A DNA stretch of 64,000 nt, from positions 124,001 through 188,000 of the forward strand of contig CAVUBD010000028.1 of assembly GCA_963739615.1 (NCBI GenBank). The letters are read 5' to 3'. The DNA comes from Palsa-504 sp963739615. Its GTDB lineage: Bacteria; Actinomycetota; Actinomycetes; Streptosporangiales; Streptosporangiaceae. The translations under genes were made by a program, and so were the position numbers. Numbering within the stretch: position 1 is the first letter of the stretch; every line of letters starts with the position of its first letter. Of the stretch, positions 53,631 to 62,192 are shown in pieces. The notes under the pieces are model-generated. The model saw only the letters and a program-made list of their open reading frames with translations. It searched no databases and was not told the DNA's origin.

Positions 53631-54365
53631 TCAGGACTCGGCGAGGAAGCCGCGAAGCAGCGCCGCGGTGCCCGCGACGTGCTCTTCCATCGCGCGCCTG
53701 GCCCGGTCGGGGTCACCGGCCAGGATCGCCCGCATGATGGTCGCGTGCTGGACGTTCGCGTGCTCCAGGTTGGTGCCGAGCATGGGGATCGCGTTGAGCA
53801 GGTCGACCAGCCGCACCCGGGCCTCGACCACGCTCGCGGTCAGCAGCGGCGAGCCGGCCGCGTCGGCGATCGCCAGGTGCAGCCGCGTGTCCGCCTGCCG
53901 GTAATCGGCGGCGCCGCAGGCATGCACGGCCGCCAGGCACTCGGCCAGGCTCTCCCGCTGCTGCATGGTCAGGCTGGCCCGGGCCGCCATCTCGGCCGCG
54001 CCGCTCTCGACCACCCGGCGGAACGTCAGCGCGTCATCGAGCTGGCCGCCCATGTCCCGCGCGGTCCGGCTGAGCTCGTCAGGCACCATCGGTTCGGGCG
54101 GCCGGATGACGAACGTGCCGCCGAACCTGCCGCGCTTGGTCTCGACGTACCCGGCCGCGGCCAGCTCGTGCAGCGCCTCCCGCAGCGTGATGCGGCTGAT
54201 CCCGAGCCTGCGGGTGAGCTCCCTCTCCGGCGGCAGCCGGTCGCCCGGCGCGTACACGCCCAGCTTGACGCCCTCGAGCAGGCGCTCGACGGTCTCCTCG
54301 AAGGCGTTCCCCGTCCTGACCGCGCGGAATACCGCGGCGGTGATGGCGGGCGAGCCTCCTGGCAC
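53631..54365 (-). CDS. FadR/GntR-family transcriptional regulator
   Basis: 244 aa: an N-terminal winged helix (ERELTRRLGISRITLREALHEL, the DNA-recognition segment) and a C-terminal all-helical FCD ligand domain (RRVVESGAAEMAA, then DTRLHLAIADAAGS with metal-type Asp/His). It probably represses or activates the amine operon in response to a carboxylate intermediate. It stands between the hydrolase and permease genes; spacing of 73 and 120 bases leaves room for operators. Confidence 0.9.
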   Translation of the reverse strand: MPGGSPAITAAVFRAVRTGNAFEETVERLLEGVKLGVYAPGDRLPPERELTRRLGISRITLREALHELAAAGYVETKRGRFGGTFVIRPPEPMVPDELSRTARDMGGQLDDALTFRRVVESGAAEMAARASLTMQQRESLAECLAAVHACGAADYRQADTRLHLAIADAAGSPLLTASVVEARVRLVDLLNAIPMLGTNLEHANVQHATIMRAILAGDPDRARRAMEEHVAGTAALLRGFLAES

Positions 54366-54438
54366 GGTCTTGTCTCCTGATCGCCGACGCTGGCGAGGCA
54401 GTGCTGTCGCAGAACGACTAGGTACTGTCGCAGAAAGA

Positions 54439-55200
54439 CTAGATCATGGGCGCAAGTTGCGTCGTCCGCGCGCCGGCCCGGTCGGTGGCCGCGGTCACGA
54501 GCGCGGTGAACAAACGCGGGTCGCTGCCCTGCTCAGGGTGCCACTGAACGCCGAGCACGAAGCCGGAAAAGCGGTCGAGTTCCGACGGGCCTGGCTCTAC
54601 CGCCTCGATCGTGCCGTCCTCTTCCCACGCCACCGCCTTGAGCCCGTCGCCGAGCAGGTCGACGGCCTGATGATGGCGGGTCGGCACGTCGATATGACCG
54701 TCCTCGGGCAAGATGGCAGCCAGCGTGCTGTCCGGGCTGATCCGCACCTTGTGCAGCCCGAATCCGCCCGGCGACCCGTCGTGCCTGGTGTGGCCGACCT
54801 TGTCCGGTATGTGCTGGTGCAAGGTGCCGCCCCGGCAGATGTTCAGCACCTGCATGCCGCGGCAGATGGCCAGCAGGGGCACGCCGAGCCGCAGGGCATG
54901 GCCCGTGACGGCGAAATCCCAGGCGTCGCGCGCCGCTACGGGCGGCTGCGTCTGCGGGTGCCTGGGCGCGCTGTACCTGGTCGGGTCGATGTCCGGCCCG
55001 CCCGACACCACCAGGCCGTCCAGACCTGCGACGGTCGCCCTGGCCTCCTCCTCGTCGCCGCCGGGCGGGAGCATGACCGGCCGTCCGCCGTTGCGCCGCA
55101 CCGCCTCGACATATACCCAGGGCAGCATGGCCGCCCGGGCTGACCAGCTGGGCCAGGAGGCGTGATCGTCATATGTGGTTATACCAATGACGGGCGTCAT
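54439..55200 (-). CDS. Class I glutamine amidotransferase-like gamma-glutamyl-amine hydrolase (PuuD type)
   Basis: 253 aa. Begins PVIGITTYDDHASW, with the nucleophile in LLAICRGMQVLN and the catalytic HPE motif in GVQWHPEQ. PuuD-type enzymes hydrolyse gamma-glutamyl-GABA and related compounds, releasing glutamate for another round. The ATG at 55200 is preceded by GGGG at 5 nt. It heads the minus-strand cluster that ends with the SDR. Confidence 0.9.
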   Translation of the reverse strand: MTPVIGITTYDDHASWPSWSARAAMLPWVYVEAVRRNGGRPVMLPPGGDEEEARATVAGLDGLVVSGGPDIDPTRYSAPRHPQTQPPVAARDAWDFAVTGHALRLGVPLLAICRGMQVLNICRGGTLHQHIPDKVGHTRHDGSPGGFGLHKVRISPDSTLAAILPEDGHIDVPTRHHQAVDLLGDGLKAVAWEEDGTIEAVEPGPSELDRFSGFVLGVQWHPEQGSDPRLFTALVTAATDRAGARTTQLAPMI

Positions 55201-55546
55201 AAGTTCCCCTTTATGAGCTCTCCGTAGCCCCCGCTACCCGAGAAAACCTCGATCAATCAGAACGAGCGGTGGTTCTTGTCACCATCCGTATTGGCGCTGC
55301 GCGTGGTCGGCGAGGCGCTGGGCGGTGATGCTAAGAGCCAGGTTATCAGTGTTTCATCCGGCGTTTCGGAATATTATTTGAGTCACGTCCTGTGTTGACA
55401 GGATCATTAACTGTATAGCGGCGATCGTCCCTAGGTGGGCCGAACGGCAAAAACGGTGACGCAGCGTGTTTTGCGGCAGCTTAGGCGCTTCTGCCGCGGC
55501 CTGGGCCGGTAAACGCGGCCGCGTTCGCGGACCGCTAGACCTGCCG
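55201..55546. other. 346-bp intergenic region, AT-richer in part
   Basis: It must contain the promoter of the minus-strand PuuD-type gene. TTGACA occurs at 55394-55399 on the plus strand without a well-spaced -10. A direct repeat of CCGCTAGACCTG closes the region next to the XRE remnant. No gene seen. Confidence 0.4.
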
Positions 55547-55785
55547 CTAGACCTGCTGCGGCACCAGGTCGCGGGCGCGGGCCTGATGGGCGGCCCGGCA
55601 CGGGAAGTCATGCGCGGCCTCCTCGGCCGTGACCAGGTGCTCCATGGCCGCGCGGGTGGCGCTGTCGGCGGGGGTATAGACGACCATCCGGGTACCGGGC
55701 GCGGCCTGGACGGCAAAGCTGGTGGAGGTCATCTCCAGGCGCGGGTAGAGCGGATGCCGGAACACCTTGGCGTAGTGCGCGGGGT
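55547..55785 (-). pseudogene. XRE/MmyB-type regulator remnant (ligand-binding C-terminus)
   Basis: The minus strand reads HYAKVFRHPLYPRLEM, then SFAVQAAPGTRMVVYTPAD to a stop at 55547, the C-terminal domain of MmyB-like helix-turn-helix regulators. The DNA-binding half is missing, replaced by a plus-strand transporter fragment. Confidence 0.6.
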
Positions 55786-56124
55786 GCTGCTGGTGACCGG
55801 GGCCCGGCTCGGCGACATCCTCGGTTACCGGCGGATGTTCATGGCCGGGCTTGTCCTGTTCACGCTCGCCTCGCTCGGCTGCGGGCTGGCCGCCACGGCC
55901 GGGTTCCTGATCGCCCTGCGCTTCATCCAGGGGCCGGCGCGGCCGTGATGATCCCCCAGGTACTCAGCCTGATCCAGCGCACTCACGCCGGCCCGGCCCG
56001 TGCCCGCGCGATGAGCAGGTACGCCGCGGTACTGGCCGGCGGCGCGGTGGTCGGGCAGCTGGCCGCCGTCGGCGCCGTCCTCGCCCTCATCCACCTAGCC
56101 GAGCGCCGCGCCCCTGCCCCATAG
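55783..56124 (+). pseudogene. DHA2-type MFS transporter fragment, frameshifted
   Basis: Reads LLVTGARLGDILGYRRMFMA, then LIALRFIQG and, after a shift, VMIPQVLSLIQRTHAGPARA and AVLAGGAVVGQ, the early helices of a drug/H+ antiporter. One missing G in the run at about 55931-55934 (4 instead of 5) explains the shift. The sequence jumps quickly to an apparent C-terminal tail, so most helices are deleted. Confidence 0.7.
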
Positions 56125-56160
56125 CCCACCACTCCTAGCCCACAGGCAGATATCGAATCT

Positions 56161-56204
56161 TTGTGTGTCACCGTCCCCCCTATCAGGGGGACGGTGACAC
56201 ACAA
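56161..56204. terminator. 19-bp perfect hairpin with 6-nt loop
   Basis: 56161-56179 and 56186-56204 are exact inverted repeats (TTGTGTGTCACCGTCCCCC) around CTATCA. The symmetric A/T flanks (TTGTG and CACAA) would give short U- or A-tracts on either strand, compatible with a bidirectional terminator. Confidence 0.7.
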
Positions 56205-56322
56205 TGACGACAAATGCTCGGCGGAGCGCGACTTGACGTTGCGGGGACATCCGCGGCCGCGTCCCACCATCTTCGGCGCCCAGGTTGCTCAGGTAATTTG
56301 AGGCCTGCGGAAAGGAGTGACC

Positions 56323-56982
56323 ATGGCTGTCGTGGTCCTAGTGCTGTGGCTATTCACCGCCGGTGCCGGGTTTTACCTGCTGGTGACGAGCAACCTCGGC
56401 CAGGCTCGCCTCGCATCCGCGCCCCGGGCCGCCCAGCCCGCTCAAGTCGGCGCCCAAACCGCCCCCGCCGCTCAGGTCCCCGCCGGTCAGGTCCCCGCCG
56501 GCCAGGCTCGCCCTGCCGCTCAGGCCGCGCCGCCCCCGCCGCCCGCGCGCCCCTCCCAAACGCCGCCCGCCTCGCCTCGCGAGACACGACGAGCCGCGCG
56601 GACCCGGTTCGATCCGCCTTCGCTCACGGCGGCCAGGACCGCGCCGGTGGTGCCGGGGGCACGCGCGCTGCTGGAGTTCGCCCATCCGGCGTGCGGGATC
56701 ATCGGCCTCGGGTTCTGGCTCGGCTTCACGTTCGTGCACTACCTGCCGCTGGGCTGGATCGCGTTCGGGCTGGTCGCGGTCACCGCCAGCCTGGGCCTGG
56801 CCTGGTTCGCCGCCAGCACCCGGGCCGCCAGCACCCGGGCCGCCAATACCCGGGCCGCCGGAGCCAAGCGCCAAGCCGGGCCCGGACCTTCGTTCAGCTC
56901 CCGCATGATCGCCCTGCACGGCGGGGCCGCTGCGCTGACCCTGGTGCTGGCCGCGCTGACCGCCCTCATCCTGAGACGCTGA
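56323..56982 (+). CDS. Small membrane protein of unknown function
   Basis: 219 aa: one N-terminal membrane segment (1-22), a long Pro/Ala/Gln low-complexity region (30-100), then three predicted helices (LLEFAHPACGIIGLGFW, LGWIAFGLVAVTASLG and ALTLVLAALTALI). The ATG at 56323 follows AAAGGAG by 5 nt. An Ala-Ser-Thr-Arg repeat (15-bp units, about 56810-56855) sits between helices three and four. No family recognised. Confidence 0.65.
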   Translation: MAVVVLVLWLFTAGAGFYLLVTSNLGQARLASAPRAAQPAQVGAQTAPAAQVPAGQVPAGQARPAAQAAPPPPPARPSQTPPASPRETRRAARTRFDPPSLTAARTAPVVPGARALLEFAHPACGIIGLGFWLGFTFVHYLPLGWIAFGLVAVTASLGLAWFAASTRAASTRAANTRAAGAKRQAGPGPSFSSRMIALHGGAAALTLVLAALTALILRR

Positions 56983-57290
56983 AGAAGCCAGGAAACACGC
57001 CGAAGTGGCCAGTGCACCCGACCGCCTGCACGGATAGGGGGAGACGGGCGACCATGAGCCTCGGGGGAGCGTTCGGATCGGTTGGCTCATGACCTGGCTG
57101 CCGTGTGCACTGACCACTACACCTAGGAGTACGCCCGTCCGCCTGCTCCGGCTCAGCTTCCGGCGCCCACGTAAGTAGTTGGTAAGACTTTCCTCCGAAA
57201 AGCCTTACGCCGAGGTCGGCGGCCGGTGCCTGGACGACGGCGCTGGGTACGATCTTGCCCGAGACGTTAGGCGGGCAAAGGGTCGGTGAT
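56983..57290. other. 308-bp intergenic region
   Basis: No gene or structured RNA recognised. It holds the promoter and leader of the GH127 gene; a short A/T-rich patch lies at 57165-57195. Confidence 0.35.
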
Positions 57291-59282
57291 GTGAACGAAA
57301 CGGGCAGCCATCCGAGCGGTCTGAGCAGGCGGAAGGCGCTGACCGTCTTCGGCGTCGGCGCCGCGGCCCTGATCGCCGAGCAGGCGCTGGTCGCCGACGG
57401 ATCCCCGAACGCCAACGCGAACCTGGCCCACAGTGCCAGCATGACGCCGGTGCCGGGCGGCTACGCGCTGGACGGCACGGCGGGACGCACCGCCGCGCTG
57501 CCGCTCACGGCGGTGACCCTGCTCGATAGCCCGTTCCGGGATAACCAGTCAAGGAACACGGCCTACCTGCTGTTCCTGGATCCAGAACGCATGCTGCGTT
57601 CCTTCCGGCTGAACTACGGCCAGCCCACCCAAGCCGAGCCGCTTGGCGGCTGGGAGAAGCCCCTGTCGCAGATACGCGGCCACATGACCGGGCACCTGCT
57701 GTCCGCGCTCGCGCTCACCTACGCCAGCACCGGGAACGCAGCGGCCAGGGACCGCGGCCGCTACCTGGTCAGCCAGCTGGCCGCGTTGCAGGCCCGCGCC
57801 GCAAACGCGGGCTTCCATCCCGGCTACCTGTCCGCGTTCCCCGAGTTCTACTTCGACTGGCTGGAGCGCGGCCTGGCGGTCTGGTCGCCGTATTACATGA
57901 TCCACAAGTACCTGGCCGGGATGATCGACCAGTACCAGCTGGCCGGCGATGACCAGGCCCTCGATGTCGCGATGAAGCTGGCCGACTGGGTGGACTGGCG
58001 CACCTCGCGGCTGCCGTACGCGCAGATGCAGATGATCCTGGGTAACGAGTTCGGCGGGCTGCCGGAAGCCCTGGCCAACCTGTACACGATCACCGGCGCC
58101 GAACGTTACCTGGCCACCGCGCAGCGCTTCTACCACGCCGAGGTGCTCGACCCGCTGGCGGCCGGGGTGGACGCGCTGCCCGGGCTGCAGGCGAACGTGA
58201 CCACGCCGAAGATCGTCGCCTGCGCCCGGATGTGGGAGGAGACCGGCAGCGGCAAGTATCACGACATCGCGCAGAATTTCTGGGACATCGTGACCGGGCA
58301 TCACGTCTACGTCATCGGCGGCGTGGGCAACTACGAGCATTTCCAGGCCCCGGACACGGTGGCCGCGCAGCTGTCCAACTTCACCTGCGAGAACTGCGTC
58401 AGCTACAACATGCTCAAGCTGACCAGGCTGCTGCACTTCCACCAGCTCAGCCGCGTCGACATGATCGACTACTACGAGCGGACGCTGTTCAACCAGATGC
58501 TGGGGGAGCAGGACCCGGCCTCGCCGCACGGCTTCAACTGCTACTACACGGGCCTGTCGGCGGGCGCGTTCAAGCGCCAGCCGCTGAACTACTTCCCGCG
58601 CGGCGACCAGGGCATCTACGCCACCGACTGGGACACCTTCACCTGCGACACGGCCAGCGGCCTGGAGACGCAGGCCAAGTTCGCCGACACCATCTACACG
58701 CGCGACGCGGACGGCCTCTACGTCAACCTGTTCATCCCGTCGCAGGTCCGCCTCGACGGGCTCACCCTGCAGCAGGCGACGTCGTTCCCCGACGAGCCCG
58801 TGACCCGCCTGTCGGTGGTCTCGGGCGCGGCCACCATGACGCTGCGGGTGCGGGTACCCAAGTGGGTGGCGGGACTGCCCATGACCCGGCTCAACGGCGC
58901 GGCGCTGCCGGGGACCGCGGTGGTCCCGGGAACCCCGGGGATCCCTGGGACGCAGCCGGGCGGGTGGATCACCGTGCGGCGCCGGTGGGAGGCCGGCGAC
59001 CTGCTCGAGGTCACGCTGCCGATGCAGTTGGCCTTCGAGCCCACCCCCGACCACCCGTCCGTCCAGGCCGTGACCTACGGCCCCGTCGTGCTCAGCGGCG
59101 TCTACCCGGCCGACCCCGGTCCGCTGACACCAGCGCTTGACGTCGCCTCGGTCCAGCGGACCGCCATGCAGCCGATGGCGTTCGAGGCCGCCGGCGCCCG
59201 AACCGGCGGCCAGCCGATCCGGCTGATCCCGGTCAGCCGCGCCGCCCACGAGTACTACACCGTCTACTGGCAGACCGCTTAG
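57291..59282 (+). CDS. GH127-type (DUF1680) beta-L-arabinofuranosidase-like glycoside hydrolase, Tat-exported
   Basis: 663 aa with a Tat-type signal (SRRKALTVFG, then a hydrophobic stretch to about residue 40), so exported folded. GH127 features: LLDSPFRDNQSRNTAYLLFLD, PYYMIHKYLAGMIDQYQ, and the cysteine-containing FTCENCVSYNMLKL, where the family's nucleophile cysteine and zinc ligands lie. A C-terminal beta-domain follows. It would release arabinofuranose or related sugars from plant or own-wall polymers. The GTG at 57291 was chosen over TTG 57255 because it starts the signal region. No sugar transporter is adjacent. Confidence 0.87.
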   Translation: MNETGSHPSGLSRRKALTVFGVGAAALIAEQALVADGSPNANANLAHSASMTPVPGGYALDGTAGRTAALPLTAVTLLDSPFRDNQSRNTAYLLFLDPERMLRSFRLNYGQPTQAEPLGGWEKPLSQIRGHMTGHLLSALALTYASTGNAAARDRGRYLVSQLAALQARAANAGFHPGYLSAFPEFYFDWLERGLAVWSPYYMIHKYLAGMIDQYQLAGDDQALDVAMKLADWVDWRTSRLPYAQMQMILGNEFGGLPEALANLYTITGAERYLATAQRFYHAEVLDPLAAGVDALPGLQANVTTPKIVACARMWEETGSGKYHDIAQNFWDIVTGHHVYVIGGVGNYEHFQAPDTVAAQLSNFTCENCVSYNMLKLTRLLHFHQLSRVDMIDYYERTLFNQMLGEQDPASPHGFNCYYTGLSAGAFKRQPLNYFPRGDQGIYATDWDTFTCDTASGLETQAKFADTIYTRDADGLYVNLFIPSQVRLDGLTLQQATSFPDEPVTRLSVVSGAATMTLRVRVPKWVAGLPMTRLNGAALPGTAVVPGTPGIPGTQPGGWITVRRRWEAGDLLEVTLPMQLAFEPTPDHPSVQAVTYGPVVLSGVYPADPGPLTPALDVASVQRTAMQPMAFEAAGARTGGQPIRLIPVSRAAHEYYTVYWQTA

Positions 59283-59555
59283 GGCCACCTGGTCGCCGAG
59301 GGCGGACGAACGTGAGGGGGATGGCCGTGAGATAGTACCTGTGGCTGGCCCGCAGCAAGCCGATCCTGCTGCTTCTGCTGGCCTGGGGCGTCTGCTACGC
59401 CAGGCGACCTGGCGGCATTCACGGTCGCGTCGGTATACGCGTACCGTGCGGGGGGTGCCGGGCTGGCCGGTTAACAGCGACTCACCTTTCCTCCGAACGG
59501 ACCCCGGTGCGTGCCTCCGGCCACCTTCTCGCGGTCATCCCGGCCAGATCGTAGA
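59283..59555. other. Intergenic region before the kinase gene
   Basis: The plus strand from about 59337 reads YLWLARSKPILLLLLAWG, which may be a short leftover of a membrane protein; otherwise nothing recognised. Confidence 0.3.
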
Positions 59556-60649
59556 GTGCGTGATGTGCATGACGGCTCTCATGATCCCGGCCCGGACGTG
59601 ATCCGGCTGACGCCGTCTGCCCCGGTAACCTCGACCGGCGCCGCCGAAGCCGTCTGGGCCAGCTTCGGGCTGACCGGTGAGCTGGATCGCCTGCCCGGCG
59701 AAGCCGACGACAACTTCAAGCTCCGGATCGGCGACGGGCGGCGCTACGTGGTGAAGGTCGCGCACCAGCGGGCCGACCCCAGGGTCGTCGGCGTTCAGGC
59801 TCGGGTGCTGCGGCACCTCGAGGTCGTGGCCGGCGAGCTTCCCGTCCCGCGCGTCGTGCCCAGCGTGGACGGACAGTTGTGGGCCCTGGTCGCCGACGGT
59901 CCGCTGCGGGGGCGGCTAATGCACGTCATCACCTACCTGGACGGCCAGCCGCTCCGTTCGGTGCCTGCCTCGGCCGCCCTGCGGCGCGAGGTGGGGGCGA
60001 CCCTGGCCTCGCTCGGCCGCGCCCTGCGCGGGTTCGATGACCCGCTCGTGCACCGGCCGCTGCTGTGGGACATCGCGCAGCTGCCGCGGTTGCGCCCGCT
60101 GGCCGCGGAGCTGCCGCCGGGGGCAGGCGCGGCCGGCTCGACGAGCTGATCGGCCGGTTCACCGCCGAGGTGGCGCCGCGGCTGGCGGCTCAGCGCACGC
60201 AGCTGGTGCACAACGACTTCAGCCCGGACAATGTGCTGATCTGTATCGACGCCAGCCGGGCCGACGCGAGCCGCGTCTGCGGGATCATCGACTTCGGCGA
60301 CGTGACCGTGACCGCGCTGGTGAACGACGTCGCCGTCGCCGCCGCCAACCTGCTGTCCGCCGAGGCCGACTGCCTCCGGCCCGCCTTGGACATGATCAGC
60401 GGCTACCACGCCGTCACCCCGCTCACCGCCGGCGAGCTCGGCCTGCTGCCGGACCTGGTGCTGGCCCGTATCGTGGCCAGGCTCGTCATCAGCCAATGGC
60501 GGGCCGTCCGGTTTCCCGAGAACCGCGGCTACATCCTGCGCAATACGCCGGTCGCGCGGGAGCAGCTGAGCCAGCTGCTGACCATCGGAGTTGACGAGAT
60601 AACCGCGCGCGTCCTCGACGCCTGCCGCCCGGAGGCGAGCCATGCCTGA
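59556..60649 (+). pseudogene. APH-family small-molecule kinase (hydroxylysine-kinase-like), frameshifted
   Basis: The N-lobe is in one frame (TGELDRLPGEADDNFKLRI, then RYVVKVAHQ with the ATP-binding Lys). The C-lobe is in the next (QLVHNDFSPDNVL, the catalytic loop, and IIDFGDV, the metal Asp). The shift lies in a G-run at 60119-60123, and one more G would restore PPGGRRGRLDEL. The start is uncertain (GTG 59556 or 59565). The stop overlaps the ATG of the class III PLP enzyme, a pair like eukaryotic hydroxylysine kinase plus phospho-lyase, so phosphorylation of a hydroxy-amine followed by elimination is the inferred role. Confidence 0.85.
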
Positions 60650-61957
60650 CACCGCGACCATGGTCAACGGTTTCGACATCGGCACCGTGGACACCCTCGA
60701 TCCCGAGCTGCGCCGGATCGTCAAGCGGCGCGCCGCCCTGCTCGGCCCGGCCTACAAGCTGTTCTACCGGAACCCGGTGCGGATCGTCCGCGCCGAGGGC
60801 GTGCACCTCTACGACGCCGACGGCCAGGCCTACCTCGACGCGTACAACAACGTGCCGTCGGTCGGCCACTGCCACCCGCGGGTCGTCGAGGCGATCGCCC
60901 GCCAGGCGGCCACCCTCAACACCCACACCCGCTACGCCAGCGAGCTCATCCTCGACTACGCCGAGCGGCTGCTCGCGACGTACCCGGCCGGGATCGGCCA
61001 CGTCATGTTCACCTGCACCGGCAGCGAGGCGGTCGATCTCGCCCTGCGCATAGCGCGCTTCCACACCGGCGGCGAGGGCACGATCATCACCGCCAACGCT
61101 TACCACGGCGTCACCACCGCCGCCGCCGAGATATCGCCGAGCCTCGGCCCGGCCGTCCCGCTGGGCCGGACGGTATGGACGGTCGCGCCCCCGGACGGGA
61201 CTGACGCCGGCCGAGCAGTTCGCCGCCCGGGTCCGGGCCGCGATCGCCGACATGAGCAGGCACGGCGTCAGGCTCGCGGCCTTCATCGCCGACAGCATGT
61301 TCTCCTCCGACGGCCTGCGGCCCGGCCCGGCCGGCTTCCTGCGCCTCGTCGCCGAGGCCGTGCACCAGGCCGGCGGCCTCTACATCGCCGACGAGGTCCA
61401 GCCCGGCTTCGCCCGCACCGGCGAGGCCATGTGGGGCTTCCAGCGCCACGGCATCGTGCCCGACCTCGCCGTCATGGGCAAGCCCATGGGCAACGGCATG
61501 CCGATCGCCGGCGTCGCGGCCCGCCCCGAACTGCTCGAGGAGTTCGGCAGCAAGATCAGGTACTTCAACACCTTCGGCGGCAACTCCGTCTGCGTCGCCG
61601 CCGCGGCCGGCGGTGCTCGACGTGATCGAAGCCGAAGGCCTGCAAGAACACGCCAGGGACGTCGGCCGTTACCTGCTCGGCACGCTCACGGAGATCGCCT
61701 CGGGCGAGCCCGCCATCCGCGGTGTCCGCGGCGCCGGCCTGTACGCCGCCGTGGACTTCATCGACCCCGCCACCGGCGAGCCCGACGGCGACACCGCCCT
61801 CCGCGTCGTCAATGCCCTGCGCGAACGCCGCGTCCTCATCAGCGCCACCGGCCCGCACGGCCACACCCTGAAGATCCGCCCGCCCCTGCCCTTCGCCCGC
61901 CCCCACGTCGACCAGCTAGCCGCCGCCCTCTTCGCCACCCTCCCCACCCTCCGCTAG
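60642..61957 (+). pseudogene. Class III aminotransferase-fold PLP enzyme (phospho-lyase-like), two frameshifts
   Basis: Three reading frames join into one ~440-aa protein: YNNVPSVGHCHPRVVEAI and TCTGSEAVDLAL in the first; FIADSMFSSDG, YIADEVQPGFARTG and VMGKPMGNGMPIA (PLP lysine) in the second from ~61205; VLDVIEAEGLQ to the end LKIRPPLPF in the third from ~61612. Removing one G near 61612 restores the last junction. The family includes alanine-glyoxylate aminotransferase 2-like phospho-lyases acting on phosphoethanolamine and phosphohydroxylysine. Overlap with the kinase gene suggests the kinase makes the phosphorylated substrate. It may be intact in the living cell if the indels are sequencing errors. 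Confidence 0.87.
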
Positions 61958-62084
61958 CCTCGCCCGCCGTTGTGTCCGGTGAACTACTGCGACTGCGCCG
62001 CGCCCGTCTGGACGGCCCGCCGCGGCAGCCAGAACGCCACATTGACCTCGGTCCCGCCGCCCTCGCAGCCGGGCCACCATCGAA

Positions 62085-62130
62085 ACGATGTGACAGCGTG
62101 GCGGTTGTATCCGCCTCCATGTCACATCGT
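62085..62130. terminator. Compound hairpin between convergent genes
   Basis: ACGATGTGAC (62085-62094) pairs with GTCACATCGT (62121-62130), and an inner stem GGCGG (62100-62104) with CCGCC (62111-62115). It lies between the plus-strand PLP gene and the minus-strand polymerase gene, a bidirectional terminator position. Confidence 0.65.
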
Positions 62131-62192
62131 GTCGGCCGATCCGGGGCCGGGGTGGTGGTCTCGGATGCGCTGGGTCGCCCACTAACAAAGGG

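Noticed and set aside
57549..59288. 579-aa minus-strand open frame opposite the GH127 gene
   Set aside because: Shadow frame of a clear glycoside hydrolase, no ribosome site or motifs.
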